Assembly (NCBI GenBank): GCA_046349915.1
Contig: JAXMBL010000003.1
Location: 558,001 to 622,000, forward strand
Direction of reading: 5' to 3'
DNA length: 64,000 nucleotides
DNA from: CAIXSC01 sp046349915
Lineage (GTDB): Bacteria; Planctomycetota; Planctomycetia; Pirellulales; Pirellulaceae
Position numbers and translations under genes: made by a program. This document shows, piece after piece, positions 42,562 through 52,492 of this stretch. Positions within the stretch are counted from its first letter, which is position 1. Each line of letters begins with the position of its first letter. Below the pieces are notes generated by a model. It had not been told where the DNA came from and ran no database searches. It saw only the letters and a program-made list of their open reading frames with translations.

Positions 42562-45500
42562 GCAGCTCGTGGATCAGTTGGCTTTTCGACCTTCCCTTGG
42601 ACTCGGCGACCTTTCGGCCTCTTGTCGAACGGCTTGGCTGGACGCTGATTCATTCGCTTTGGCAGGCGACTCTGATCGCCGGCCTGCTAGCGCTGTTGCT
42701 TCATGCCACTCGAGGGCGTTCCGCTCAGACGCGTTATCTGCTGTCGACCGCGGCGTTGTGCGTCATCGCGGTGCTGCCGATAGTGACTTTTTGCGTCGTG
42801 CAACTTCCCAGCGTTGTGGAGAAGCCGCGAATGGCTGCTGGGCCGGTGTTGGTGAAGAGTCTCGGGAACCCGGGGCCTCCTCGGAGAGACGGTTCTCGCA
42901 GCCAACGAGGAGATGATTCGGGGGAATGGCAATCGGCGGATGAGCCACAGACAGAAGGTAACGGAGTTACTGAGTCGCAAGAGCGAGCGATGTTGGGGTA
43001 TGCACCGCTTCCTGCGAGTCAGTCCGACGCACCGGGGACAGATGCTGGCGAGTTGGCGAGTGGTTCGAGGGCCGACGCACTCGGTTGGCGAACGATGCTG
43101 GAACCATGGTTGGGGACGGTCGTGGCGATATGGTTGCTGGGAGTTGTCTGTTTTTCGTTTCGACCATTGGTCGGTTGGTGGATCGTGCGGCAGTTTGCTC
43201 GACGCGGCGCCTTGCCAGCGCCTGAGGCGTTTGAGCAGTTGGTTGTGGATTTGTCGCGAAGGTTGGGGATTGGTCGAGCGACTCGTGTTGTACTGTCGAC
43301 GTTGATCAATTCGCCCGCGACAATTGGTTGGCTCATGCCGCTAATCTTGCTGCCGGAGAGCATGTTGGCGACTTTGACGCTGCCGCAGTGGGAAGCAATC
43401 TTGGCTCATGAGTTGGCGCATATTCGGCGTCGGGACTATTTGGTCAATTGGATGCAGATGCTCGTCGAGACTCTGGGCTTTCATCATCCGGCCGTATGGT
43501 GGGTGTCGCGAACCATGCGACGATTGCGGGAGGAGTGCTGCGATGATTTGGCGGTGGCGGCGATAGGAGATTGTGCGGTCTACGCGCGAGCGCTGGTCGC
43601 GGTCGAGCAGCACCGATCGTCGACTCCAGTGTTGGCGTTGTCGGCTCGCGGTGGAGGACTGCTGGCACGCATTCAGCGTGTGATGGGGAGAGAGCCAGCG
43701 AGTGGCATGTCCCTTGCCTGGACGGCGCCGATGCTTCTCTTGTTGGCGATGTTGGTCATGGCCTGGATTGGAGTGGAACGTGGGGGAGTCGCCGCCGATC
43801 CGAGATCGGCGGCGGCGCCGGTCCTCAAGCTACGAGATCACATGGGAAAGCCTATTGGTGGAATGATTGTAGCGGGACGCAGAGGGTACGGCGACGAACC
43901 CCAGCGTTCACCCTCATGGTTTGCCCAGCCAGACGGGACGGTTGTGCTGGAGGGACTTTCCAAGGGACGTCACACGGTGGTGGTGTGGCAACAATCCATG
44001 GCGACTCAGGTGGCTGTCGAGTCGCCCACCAGCGCCGAACCGACCGTCGTCACGATGCGAGCGATTCCAGAATGGCACGAATTTCGAGAGCGGAACGAAC
44101 CCGAGTTTCGTGTGAAAGTGGAAGAGCAGGATGAGGAAGCGTTTTTGCGATTGGAAATCACTAATCGAGCGGACAAACCGATTACGTTGGATGATCGAGA
44201 TGTCAATGTGACGACGCCCGTTTGGCAGATGTTTCCGCCGGCGGCGGCGTGGTCGGGCGAGCGGCTCATTCCAGCGCACTCGACACGAGTGATCCGATTG
44301 TCTTGGTCGACTATCGTTCGCGATGGACTTTGGGTTCCTCGTTATGGAGAAATCAGCGAGCCGTGGCCGGCGGAAGACCAAACAGCGACTCATCGATACG
44401 TGCGAGTCAACATTGGTCGATGGGGAATGCTACCTGTGTTGGCGCCTCGACCCGAGCGAATACTCGCGATGAAGAAAACCGCCGGCGAGGCGCCTCAACC
44501 CGAGAGCTCGCCGCCCACCGGTCAGATCACCGGAAGGATTCGCTATGCTGGCTCGCCGCCGGCCGAGATCGTGATTACTTTCGCCAAGCCCGATCTCGAA
44601 GCGTGGCAACGCGATGGTCGCCGAGGCGACTCGCCGCATCGGCCCTCGTGGCCAGCCTTGCACTTCCACTCAAACTACGCGAATACCAGGATTGTTGACG
44701 AGTCGATTGTGGTGGGCGAGGACGGGGGGCTGGCCAACGTGTTGGTTTGGCTGAGGAGTTCGAACTCGAAACCTCGCTTAGCCGATCAATTGTCTCCAAA
44801 GGCTCGAAACGCTGCTCAAGGTGCTGGTCGATTGGAGATACACAAGGGGCGATTTGAACCGCATGTATTCGCCTTTATCGCCGCCGATGGCTTGACGCTT
44901 CAAAACCGCGATTCTGGCTCGCTTGATGTGGGAGCCAATGGTATCGCGAGCGACTTTTTCCGAATACTCGTGAAGCCGAGTGAATCGTTCAAGGCGCCGA
45001 TGCGTGCGGAACGCATTCCGATCCAAATCAATTCCAACATTGCGCCCTGGATGTCCGCCTATGCGCTGCCATTGGATCATCCTTGTTTCGCCGTGACTGG
45101 CAAAGACGGTCGATTCGACATCGCGAGTATTCCGCCGGGCGAGTGGGAGTTGGTGTTTTGGCATGCGGCCGCCGGTTGGTTGAGAACCGAGCAATTCCCG
45201 ACGGGCCGAAAGCGGATGCAGTTTAAGGCGGAGAAAACGGACTTGGGAGAACTGATCGTGGGGCACTCCACGCTCGCTCCAGCAGCTCCACGCGCCGCCG
45301 AGCGACCAAACGACTCGCTCCCGTTAGGCAACTTCGGCGGTATTCCCCATCTCGCCGCTCGTCGCTCGCGAGACCTCGGAAGCACGGATAATAGTACTTC
45401 CCAGAAAACCGTTCCCTCGGGGTTGGACGTCGCCGAAGGCGAGTGGACGCAGGCCGAGTATGGCGTCGAGTATCGCTTGGCTTTCGCAAGACTGCCGGAG

Positions 45501-47066
45501 CAGAATGGCAAGCACCCCAGTTTCATGGCGGACGAGCAGCCGCTGTTGCTGTTCGAGATTCGCAATCATGGCGGCCGCATGCAAGAGGTCGCGCTCGATT
45601 TAGGAATCGAATCGCATCAATCGCAGCATCGAGTGTTGATCGATGGAATCGAATATGTGCGAAACGATCAACCGTGGGGCGGGCTGGATCGGTTGCAGCC
45701 AGGTGGATCAGCCGTCACCTTTCCGATTTTGCTCTCGCCTGATTGGAAGACTGCCTCGCGGGACAACTCGCAGCCGTTAAAACTCGACGCTGGCACTCAT
45801 CGTCTTGCACTCCGGGTCACGCTCTTTGAAATGGAGACTCATGTTGATGATAAAGGCCGAGCAAATTGGCGAGTGCGATCGGGTGGAGAACGGTCGCTTA
45901 TCACGAAGCCCATTGAGTTCGAGGTGCAACCACAGTCATCGAGCGACTCACGAGCGACGGCGCTCAAGAACATCGAGCAGGAGTTGGCGGTGATTCCACG
46001 TTTCCATGCCGCCGTGGTGTCGCGGAATCTGCGGGGCCTAACTCTGGAGCAGCGGCCCGACTCGATCACTCGCCTGCTGACCCTGGTGCGCGACGGAACG
46101 ATGGACTCGCCCGATCCAGCGTCGCTGGTGTTTGCCGCGATCTGGGAGTCGCTCGACCGCGACGAACGCTCGCGGTATCTCCAAGCGAGTATGACTTCGT
46201 TTGCGAACATGCGAGCGAAGTATCCCGCTGGGGGTGATGCGGCGATCGCGGTTGGGACTAGATTCCGATCCGATTACGCCGGGTTGCCTCGCAATCGGCC
46301 AATCACCAGTGAAACACTGACCACAACCTATCTCGATGGCCAGCCGGTTGGCACGCCGTTCAAGTATCCCCTCCACACCACGGTCGCGCATTGGCTCAAG
46401 ACCGGCAACTTATCACCTGGACGGCACGCGATACGTCTAGTCACCGATTATCAATTCCAGGATGGAGGCGAAGAATACCGCGGTCGCTACGAATCGCCTG
46501 AGTATGCGTTCGAAGTGGTCGTCGAGAAACTGCCCAATACGCTCGTCGCACCCGTGACCGCCGAGGTGCGTCGACTATTCGACGAGAACTTCGAAATGCT
46601 GGAGACGCTGCCCATCGAAGCAGGGGAGGGGAGATCCAAGGTGGATATGGTCGAATCGGCCGACAAAATCGAACCGCAATGGCGGCCACTGATTCGCTGG
46701 AACGCTCAAGGCGAAGAACCGGCCTGGGGGCTGCATACGCCTCATTGGCGGCTTCTCTCGCCGCTGCCGGTGGATCTATGCTTTCGTGCGGAGTGGTTGA
46801 TCGAAGCGACCGGCGAGTCGATTGCCTGTTCCGACATCGTAGTGCCCGCAGGCCAACTGGGAACGGGCTACTTCTATCCCCTCGCCAACAATCCGGCCGA
46901 CCTCAGAAAGAGCTTGAAAGCCGCTGCCGACGACCAAGGATTCGTGAAGCTAAAGATACGCCTGATTCCCTCGTACGAGCTGGCACTCACGAGAACCGAA
47001 GTTGAACGCTACGTCGACGTAGCCGTCGTATCGACAGTGATGCGCGCGAGAATGGTTGGGAAATAG
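42558..47066 (+). CDS. BlaR1-like M56 metallopeptidase with very large C-terminal region
   Basis: The 1502-residue protein opens as a BlaR1/MecR1-type sensor: hydrophobic segments near 30-80 and 186-210, the zinc-site HELAH at 284-288 (ILAHELAHIRRRDYLVN), the downstream acidic ligand in LREECCDD, and a further membrane segment at about 387-406. Instead of a penicillin-binding domain there are about 1090 residues outside. Carboxypeptidase-regulatory-like domains come first (PIGGMIVAGRRGYGDE; GRIRYAGSPPAEIV). A cupredoxin-like stretch (GRLEIHKGRFEPHVFAFIAA) and other beta-rich regions follow. BlaR1-type proteins cleave the BlaI repressor on sensing a signal. The gene is coupled to BlaI by ATGA overlap. 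Confidence 0.87.
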   Translation: MSSSWISWLFDLPLDSATFRPLVERLGWTLIHSLWQATLIAGLLALLLHATRGRSAQTRYLLSTAALCVIAVLPIVTFCVVQLPSVVEKPRMAAGPVLVKSLGNPGPPRRDGSRSQRGDDSGEWQSADEPQTEGNGVTESQERAMLGYAPLPASQSDAPGTDAGELASGSRADALGWRTMLEPWLGTVVAIWLLGVVCFSFRPLVGWWIVRQFARRGALPAPEAFEQLVVDLSRRLGIGRATRVVLSTLINSPATIGWLMPLILLPESMLATLTLPQWEAILAHELAHIRRRDYLVNWMQMLVETLGFHHPAVWWVSRTMRRLREECCDDLAVAAIGDCAVYARALVAVEQHRSSTPVLALSARGGGLLARIQRVMGREPASGMSLAWTAPMLLLLAMLVMAWIGVERGGVAADPRSAAAPVLKLRDHMGKPIGGMIVAGRRGYGDEPQRSPSWFAQPDGTVVLEGLSKGRHTVVVWQQSMATQVAVESPTSAEPTVVTMRAIPEWHEFRERNEPEFRVKVEEQDEEAFLRLEITNRADKPITLDDRDVNVTTPVWQMFPPAAAWSGERLIPAHSTRVIRLSWSTIVRDGLWVPRYGEISEPWPAEDQTATHRYVRVNIGRWGMLPVLAPRPERILAMKKTAGEAPQPESSPPTGQITGRIRYAGSPPAEIVITFAKPDLEAWQRDGRRGDSPHRPSWPALHFHSNYANTRIVDESIVVGEDGGLANVLVWLRSSNSKPRLADQLSPKARNAAQGAGRLEIHKGRFEPHVFAFIAADGLTLQNRDSGSLDVGANGIASDFFRILVKPSESFKAPMRAERIPIQINSNIAPWMSAYALPLDHPCFAVTGKDGRFDIASIPPGEWELVFWHAAAGWLRTEQFPTGRKRMQFKAEKTDLGELIVGHSTLAPAAPRAAERPNDSLPLGNFGGIPHLAARRSRDLGSTDNSTSQKTVPSGLDVAEGEWTQAEYGVEYRLAFARLPEQNGKHPSFMADEQPLLLFEIRNHGGRMQEVALDLGIESHQSQHRVLIDGIEYVRNDQPWGGLDRLQPGGSAVTFPILLSPDWKTASRDNSQPLKLDAGTHRLALRVTLFEMETHVDDKGRANWRVRSGGERSLITKPIEFEVQPQSSSDSRATALKNIEQELAVIPRFHAAVVSRNLRGLTLEQRPDSITRLLTLVRDGTMDSPDPASLVFAAIWESLDRDERSRYLQASMTSFANMRAKYPAGGDAAIAVGTRFRSDYAGLPRNRPITSETLTTTYLDGQPVGTPFKYPLHTTVAHWLKTGNLSPGRHAIRLVTDYQFQDGGEEYRGRYESPEYAFEVVVEKLPNTLVAPVTAEVRRLFDENFEMLETLPIEAGEGRSKVDMVESADKIEPQWRPLIRWNAQGEEPAWGLHTPHWRLLSPLPVDLCFRAEWLIEATGESIACSDIVVPAGQLGTGYFYPLANNPADLRKSLKAAADDQGFVKLKIRLIPSYELALTRTEVERYVDVAVVSTVMRARMVGK

Positions 47067-47071
47067 GCGGT

Positions 47072-47119
47072 TGGTCACTGGTCATTGGTCATTGGTCATT
47101 GGTCATTAGTGGTTAGTGG
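47072..47119. repeat. GGTCATT tandem repeat
   Basis: TTGGTCACTGGTCATTGGTC and continuing copies of the 7-base unit GGTCATT (with decayed copies at both ends, such as GGTTAGT) run for about 48 bases just after the BlaR1-type gene. It is a simple minisatellite with slippage potential. Confidence 0.85.
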
Positions 47120-47185
47120 TAGCATTGCTCTTCATTTCCGTGTTTTTTCGTGTTCTTCCGTGGCTCAACTGTTCCGTGGGCGCTA

Positions 47186-47560
47186 TCACTTGGCTAGGTG
47201 TTTTCTTAGGCGTTCGTGGGTTGCTGGGGCGGCTAATTCCAGTTTGCCGAAGCCGTACTCGGCGCCTACCGCGACCGCGGCCTCTTGATGCTCGGCGTAG
47301 TTCGTGATCAGCATCACGGGAATACTGCTCAACAATGGCTCACTCTTGATCTGTTTGATGATCTCGATGCCGTCGCTATAGTCCTGGTCGAGTTTGCGAT
47401 TGACGAGCACCAGGTCGATGCCGCCTCGTTCCAGTAAAGCTCGGGTGTCCTCTGGCCCGTGAGTCTGCAGCACCTCGACTCCGTAGGTCGATTCGAGCAT
47501 GCGACGGATGGCGGCATGATCGGGAACGCAATTGCCTACATCTAACACTCGCTTGGCCAT
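47186..47560 (-). CDS. Single-domain receiver protein with Asn at the phosphoacceptor position
   Basis: The 124-residue protein has the receiver fold (KRVLDVGNCVPDHAAIRRML; LVLVNRKLDQDYSDG; SSIPVMLITNYAEHQEAAVA; FGKLEL). The residue aligned with the phosphorylated Asp is Asn54 and the first acidic pair is DVGNCVPD, so only part of the metal site remains. The conserved Lys is present. It cannot be phosphorylated in the normal way and is likely a pseudo-receiver that binds partners, such as the circadian or anti-adaptor types. A conserved DVGNCxPDH start suggests a planctomycete family. It is transcribed away from the BlaR1-type gene. Confidence 0.83.
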   Translation of the reverse strand: MAKRVLDVGNCVPDHAAIRRMLESTYGVEVLQTHGPEDTRALLERGGIDLVLVNRKLDQDYSDGIEIIKQIKSEPLLSSIPVMLITNYAEHQEAAVAVGAEYGFGKLELAAPATHERLRKHLAK

Positions 47561-47608
47561 GGAACTGGTTCACTCCTTGTTGGTGGGTACCGTATTTGAT
47601 GGTGCAAC

Positions 47609-47640
47609 AAAAAAGCCGGGCTCCTGCGAAGGAACCCGGC
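47609..47640 (-). terminator. Intrinsic terminator
   Basis: GCCGGG/CCCGGC arms with an inner TTCC/GGAG-type extension and a GCGAA loop are followed on the minus strand by six T. It lies about 95 bases after the stop of the beta-propeller gene at 47736 and before the receiver gene. Confidence 0.8.
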
Positions 47641-47735
47641 ATTCTAGGTATCGTTAGTGCGAAGGGCCGGGAAATTCTTGCGAATTTCGTCGCGTCCAGA
47701 GAATCCTCGTGGATTCTCCGGCGAGCGACTCTTGG

Positions 47736-50081
47736 CTATTTCTCGTCCTCGCTGGCGATCGCGAACAGGTGATCTTTGTTGGCGATGTAGAGTACGCCGT
47801 TGGCCACGACCGGTGAAGTATAGACCGAACTCAGCATGTTCACTTCGAACACCGGATCATGCTTCTCCGACGTCAACTTGAAGACGACGATGTCGCCGTC
47901 TTCGTCGCCGATGTAGACATGGTCGCCTACGATTAGCGGCGAACCCCATGAAGCGGCCAGCATATCGTACGTCCAGTAGACTTTGCCCGACTTGGCGTCG
48001 ACGCAATGGATCAAGCCGCTGAAGTCGGCGACATACAGCAGGTCGTTCTTGATCGCGACCGTGCCGCAACTGCGATGCATCGTTTCTTCAAAGTCGATCT
48101 TCTTGTCCTGATTCGCGTCGTAGGTGCTGTAGCGCCAGACGACCGCTGAATTGGGATTGGGAACAGCGACCTCGCCCTTGTCGGGTTCGACCGCCTGCAC
48201 TCGCTTGTGAGCAATCTGTTTGCCCGTGGCGCGATCGACCGCCAACACTTCGCTGACGTCGCCACGCTTGGTTGGGTCAATGCAGTAAAGATGACCAACC
48301 CCTTCACCGTGTTCGGGGTCTTGGCCGACCGCGACATACACCAAGCCATCGTAAACGACGGGCGTGCCAATGATGTCATTCCGAGTGCCTCGTCCACCCA
48401 GGATCAACACGGCATCCTTGGGGTTGAGGTCCGCCTTCCAAAGGAGTTCCGGCTTGCCATCCTTCCCCTGATCAGCCTTGAAGCTGTAGAGCCAGCCGTC
48501 GCCGCCGCCGAAGAGCACTTGCGGGACGCCTCCCAGGGTTGCGACCGTGGGGGATGACCACTGTCCGTGGTGAATGTTTCCGCCGGGCGACTTGTCGGAC
48601 CAGAACACTTTGCCGGTGTTCTTGTCCATCGCGAAGAAGCTAGGAGCATCCGGCGAGGGGATGTTCAAGTGAGATTCGTCGACGCCATTCGAAGTGCAGA
48701 CGAACAGGATATCGCCCAGTGCGGTGATCGAGCAGCTGCACATATTGTGCTGCGAAACGCCCATCTCCTTCATCATGTCGTAAACCCAGATCACGTCCGC
48801 CTCGTCCTTGTCCGCTGGGGACAAAATCTTGAACGCGCTCAGACGAGGGCCGGTCAACGTGATGCGGAATTGCCGATCCGCGCCGCCGCTGTTGGCGGTG
48901 AACGACCAACGCTTGCCTTCTTCGTCGGCCTTGATCGTGACTTCCGCAGGCAACTCGGCGCCCGCGGCGGCGAAGCGGCCGCGAATCACGTCCGACAGTT
49001 TGCCTTCCTTCAGGGCGGCAAGAATCCCGGCGACTTGGTCCTGAGCGGCGTCTTCGTTCTTCATGAGGTCGAACAACTTGGCCGGGTCATTGGTGACCGG
49101 GCCGTCGTCCTCGCCGTCATGGAAACCCGCGGCGTCCAAGCAACGGACTTCACCGCGGCTCGTCACAAACCACAGCTTGTCCCCTTCGACGTACGGCGAG
49201 CAGCAGATGCCTTGCATCGGCCAATCGTGCACGCGCCCCGTCGGCAGTTTCTCGCTGCTGTGTTGCCACAAGAATTTGCCGTCGGCTTCGTTGAAGGCGA
49301 GCAGCACGCCGAGATCGACGTCGGCGGGGTAACGCTTGATGTAGCCGCCCGAGTTGTTCGTACCCACAAAAACTCGACCGTCCGCGATCACGGGGTTGCC
49401 GTAAGTTTGGCTACCGAGAGACACGACCCACTTTACGTTCTGAGCGTCGTCTTTCTTCCAGGCGCCCGTCTTCCGGTCAAACTCGCCCGGCGCCCATTCC
49501 AGCGGAATGTTGTCGGCGATCGGCGTGTTGTTGCGGAAGGAAGTACCGCCCCACTGAGCCCAGTCGCCCGACTTGATCGGTGCATTGGCCGACTTGTCGA
49601 TGGCGGGCTTGAATCCGGCCGCGGCGCCTTCCACGGGCTTATTGGCCGCCACGAGCGCCACGGCTGTCGCGGCGGGAGTGGTCGAAGCTGGCGCGGCCGA
49701 CGCCCCCTCGGTCTTCTCGGGGGCAGGCTTGTCTTCCGCCGGCTTTTCGGCCGCCGGTTTCTCTTCCGCGGGCTTCTCAGCGGCCGGTTTTTCTTCCGCC
49801 GGCTTCTCCTCAGCAGGCTTTTCCGTCACGGGTTTTTCTTCCGTCGGCTTCTCCGAGGGCGCCGGTTCCTCCGTCGTGCCTTCGGCCGGTTTCTCTTCTT
49901 CCTTCGGCGCGGCGGCGCCAGTCGTGGAAGAGGAGGCAGCGCTGCCGCCGCTTGACTTGCCACCAGTTGGAGTTGGCGCGGGCGGGGCGGCGGGTTGGCA
50001 ACCCGTCACCAGGATGCTCGCCACAACCCCCAGCACAAAAGCGAATCCAATCGCCAGATAGGGTTTCAGAATTCTCACCAT
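47736..50081 (-). CDS. PQQ-type beta-propeller lipoprotein with Pro/Glu/Lys-rich linker
   Basis: The 781-residue protein has a signal peptide ending in lipobox VTGC (residue 28), a disordered linker with repeated EKPAEEKPA blocks (about 60-130), and a BamB/PQQ-type propeller to the C-terminus (LAFNEADGKFLWQHSSEKLP; WVYDMMKEMGVSQHN; YTWKADLN-like blades; VDAKSGKVYWTYDMLA). Members of this family in planctomycetes may be dehydrogenase-like or structural. No catalytic residues are clear. The second propeller gene upstream is read in the same direction 70 bases away, so both probably form one operon ending at the terminator at 47609-47640. Confidence 0.88.
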   Translation of the reverse strand: MVRILKPYLAIGFAFVLGVVASILVTGCQPAAPPAPTPTGGKSSGGSAASSSTTGAAAPKEEEKPAEGTTEEPAPSEKPTEEKPVTEKPAEEKPAEEKPAAEKPAEEKPAAEKPAEDKPAPEKTEGASAAPASTTPAATAVALVAANKPVEGAAAGFKPAIDKSANAPIKSGDWAQWGGTSFRNNTPIADNIPLEWAPGEFDRKTGAWKKDDAQNVKWVVSLGSQTYGNPVIADGRVFVGTNNSGGYIKRYPADVDLGVLLAFNEADGKFLWQHSSEKLPTGRVHDWPMQGICCSPYVEGDKLWFVTSRGEVRCLDAAGFHDGEDDGPVTNDPAKLFDLMKNEDAAQDQVAGILAALKEGKLSDVIRGRFAAAGAELPAEVTIKADEEGKRWSFTANSGGADRQFRITLTGPRLSAFKILSPADKDEADVIWVYDMMKEMGVSQHNMCSCSITALGDILFVCTSNGVDESHLNIPSPDAPSFFAMDKNTGKVFWSDKSPGGNIHHGQWSSPTVATLGGVPQVLFGGGDGWLYSFKADQGKDGKPELLWKADLNPKDAVLILGGRGTRNDIIGTPVVYDGLVYVAVGQDPEHGEGVGHLYCIDPTKRGDVSEVLAVDRATGKQIAHKRVQAVEPDKGEVAVPNPNSAVVWRYSTYDANQDKKIDFEETMHRSCGTVAIKNDLLYVADFSGLIHCVDAKSGKVYWTYDMLAASWGSPLIVGDHVYIGDEDGDIVVFKLTSEKHDPVFEVNMLSSVYTSPVVANGVLYIANKDHLFAIASEDEK

Positions 50082-50151
50082 GCGTCCTAATCTCCTCGGA
50101 ACGTCGGTTCGTTGATTCGCGAAAAAGGTTTGGGGATGGGCCGATTCACAC

Positions 50152-52419
50152 TTACTTCGGATTGGGTGTGACGATCACATTGTCAATGAAGACCTCGGCG
50201 TTGGTTGCATTGCCGAACAAACCGGGGCTGCCGTGCGTGTTCGGACGCGAGTCTTCCATTTCGACAGACCATTCGGCCGGTTCCTTCTCATCACGCGGCC
50301 AAACTTTTCCCTTCAGAATGGCTTTGCCATCCTTGTTCGCAGCCTGGAACTTGATCGTGTACCACTTGTTGGGCTCCCACTTGAAGTCGACTCGCTTGTA
50401 GTGGCGATGGTCATGCGAGACCCAACTGGTCAAGTTCAGCTTTTGTCCCAGTCCCTGCATGTCGAACGTGTAGCCTTGAGCGATCACGCCGATGTCGGGC
50501 ATTTTGTTGTCGACGACCGAACCCTTGACGTCGGCCTGGATCGTGTAGTCCGACATATCGGATTGGCCGAACCAGCAGCGGCTGCGAGTGCCCTTGGGAA
50601 TGGTGGTGATCTTCACCATCATGTTCGAGCCATCGACCTTGCGGATTTGATGGCGGTAACGAGCACCGACCCACGTAAGCGGGGCGTCGGTCAGCGATTC
50701 GAAATCGAACTTCCAAGGGAGAGGCGGCACGATGCGAATCCGCGCTCGCCCCGACAATTCGCCAACCTTCGCCGTCACGATCGAGGCGACGTGTTGAGCA
50801 TCGGCGGGCGCCTTGAACACGTTTCCCTCAACCGCCCCGGGACCTTCCACCGTGTAAGTGGCCTCCGACTCCTTCAGGAATTGGCCGCGGCTGTTGAACA
50901 ACTTGATCGTGAACTTCTGCGAATCGCCAGGACGCAGCAATGCCTCGCACGGCACCACCTGCACCTGGGCTGGCGTCGCGTCCTCGGACACCGGCGACTC
51001 GGCTGCCGCCGGAGGAACTGGCTCCGCGGACGGTTGCTTGGTCGCGTCGGCGAAGCAATAAGTCGCCTCGGAGGTAACCACATACACTCGACCGTACGAA
51101 GCGATCGGCGAGGCGTTGCATTCCTCGCCCGTGCCGAAATTCCCCTTGGCTTGCACCTTCACGCCCGCTTTCTCGTCGGGCTTGAGAATCCACCAGCGGC
51201 CATTCGCCTCGGTGTAGTAGATCTTGCCGTCAGCGTACAGCGGACTGGCGCGGCCCATGGTTCCCACCGAGAACCGTTTTCCAATCTTCTCGCCCGTGGT
51301 CGCGTCGACGACCCACAATTTGCCAGCGTCGTCGAAGCAATACAGTCGGTTATCCACCTTCAAGATCGCGCACTTCCCGATCCCGAGTTCTTCGGTCTTC
51401 CAGATCGTGCCCGACTCGGTGATGTTGCCGGTCTTGAGCGCGTCGATCAAAGCGACCGCGCCCATGGCCGTCCCCTTGATGTTCTCTTCACTGTGGCCCA
51501 TGAAGATCTTCGTGCCGTCGGCCAGCGGCGGCACGTTGAGACCACGGCGAGAGAAAGCGTACTGCCACAGGACTTTGCCTGTGCGAGGCTGGAAGGCCCA
51601 GACCTTACCATCCCCGCAGCCAATCACCAGCGCCTTCTGACCATTCAAAGTCGCAATGATGGGAGCGCTGTAAGTCGTATCTTCTGGCAGCGGCGTTGTG
51701 CTGTTAAACCAAGTGGTCTCGCCGGTCAGCTTGTTGAAAGCCAGAAAGCGATGAGCTGGGCGAGCCATTTCGCCCCAGCCAATGACTACTGCGCTGACGA
51801 TGACCAGATCGTCGAACACGATGGGGAAGTTGGTGCGTCCCCCGTAGGTGCTCAACAAGCCGAACTCCTCATGCAGAGCACGGCTCCATACCAGCTTGCC
51901 GGTTTCCGCGTTGACGCAGGCGAAGTAGCCGCAAACCCCAAGCACGTACGCATTGCCGCTCGCCGGGTCCACGATGACCGAGGACCAGCCCAGGCGAGTG
52001 TCGGGCACGTCGGACGACCAGACGTTGAAGCGATGTTCCCATACGGTCTTGCCGGTCGCGGCATCGACGCACGCTACTTTCTCGCCCTCTTCGGGCGTGC
52101 CCGGCTTGTCGCGGACGATGGTGTACAGTTTTCCCTTGTAAGTGACCGGCGTGCTGCGACCGCCGAGATCCTCGCGTTTCCATACGAGGTTGCTCCCTTC
52201 GCCGCCCCGGTGATCCCACTTGTCAGGCAGACCAGTCTCGCGGGAAATCCCGTTTTGTTCGGGGCCGCGCCAGTAGGTCCAATCGGTGAATTCGGCGGCC
52301 GCTGTTTCGTGGCACGCGACAACGGCTAGGCCGACAACGGCGACCACGGCGAGGAAAGCGGCACGAAGAACGGGCCAGGCGAACGAGCGCCACTGAGTCA
52401 TTAGCATGGTTGCTTTCAT
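50152..52419 (-). CDS. PQQ-type beta-propeller secreted protein
   Basis: The 755-residue protein has an export signal (LRAAFLAVVAVVGLAVVAC, possibly a lipobox) and an N-terminal propeller of the PQQ/BamB type (FTDWTYWRGPEQNGISRETG; VDAATGKTVWEHRFNVWSSD; VNAETGKLVWSRAL; FNKLTGETTWFN). A C-terminal beta region (PPLPWKFDFESLTDAPLTWV; FQAANKDGKAILKGK) resembles a concanavalin-like or DUF1080-type domain. The exact start among several Met codons is open. It is 70 bases upstream of a second propeller gene on the same strand. A long open frame on the other strand inside it is a shadow. Confidence 0.88.
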   Translation of the reverse strand: MKATMLMTQWRSFAWPVLRAAFLAVVAVVGLAVVACHETAAAEFTDWTYWRGPEQNGISRETGLPDKWDHRGGEGSNLVWKREDLGGRSTPVTYKGKLYTIVRDKPGTPEEGEKVACVDAATGKTVWEHRFNVWSSDVPDTRLGWSSVIVDPASGNAYVLGVCGYFACVNAETGKLVWSRALHEEFGLLSTYGGRTNFPIVFDDLVIVSAVVIGWGEMARPAHRFLAFNKLTGETTWFNSTTPLPEDTTYSAPIIATLNGQKALVIGCGDGKVWAFQPRTGKVLWQYAFSRRGLNVPPLADGTKIFMGHSEENIKGTAMGAVALIDALKTGNITESGTIWKTEELGIGKCAILKVDNRLYCFDDAGKLWVVDATTGEKIGKRFSVGTMGRASPLYADGKIYYTEANGRWWILKPDEKAGVKVQAKGNFGTGEECNASPIASYGRVYVVTSEATYCFADATKQPSAEPVPPAAAESPVSEDATPAQVQVVPCEALLRPGDSQKFTIKLFNSRGQFLKESEATYTVEGPGAVEGNVFKAPADAQHVASIVTAKVGELSGRARIRIVPPLPWKFDFESLTDAPLTWVGARYRHQIRKVDGSNMMVKITTIPKGTRSRCWFGQSDMSDYTIQADVKGSVVDNKMPDIGVIAQGYTFDMQGLGQKLNLTSWVSHDHRHYKRVDFKWEPNKWYTIKFQAANKDGKAILKGKVWPRDEKEPAEWSVEMEDSRPNTHGSPGLFGNATNAEVFIDNVIVTPNPK

Positions 52420-52492
52420 GGCGGTTGGGGCCGCGTGTTCGAGACGCGGCGCGGCTGGAGGCGGGTGAGGATCGCGTCAATTGTCCGGTAGC

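Noticed and set aside
48567..49955. A 462-codon open frame on the plus strand
   Set aside because: It is the mirror of the Pro/Glu/Lys-rich beta-propeller lipoprotein gene and encodes Arg/Gly/Phe repeats, an artefact of the GC-rich opposite strand.
50233..52329. A 698-codon open frame on the plus strand
   Set aside because: It lies entirely opposite the beta-propeller gene, its product is Arg/His/Leu-rich without domains, and the minus-strand frame has clear propeller motifs.
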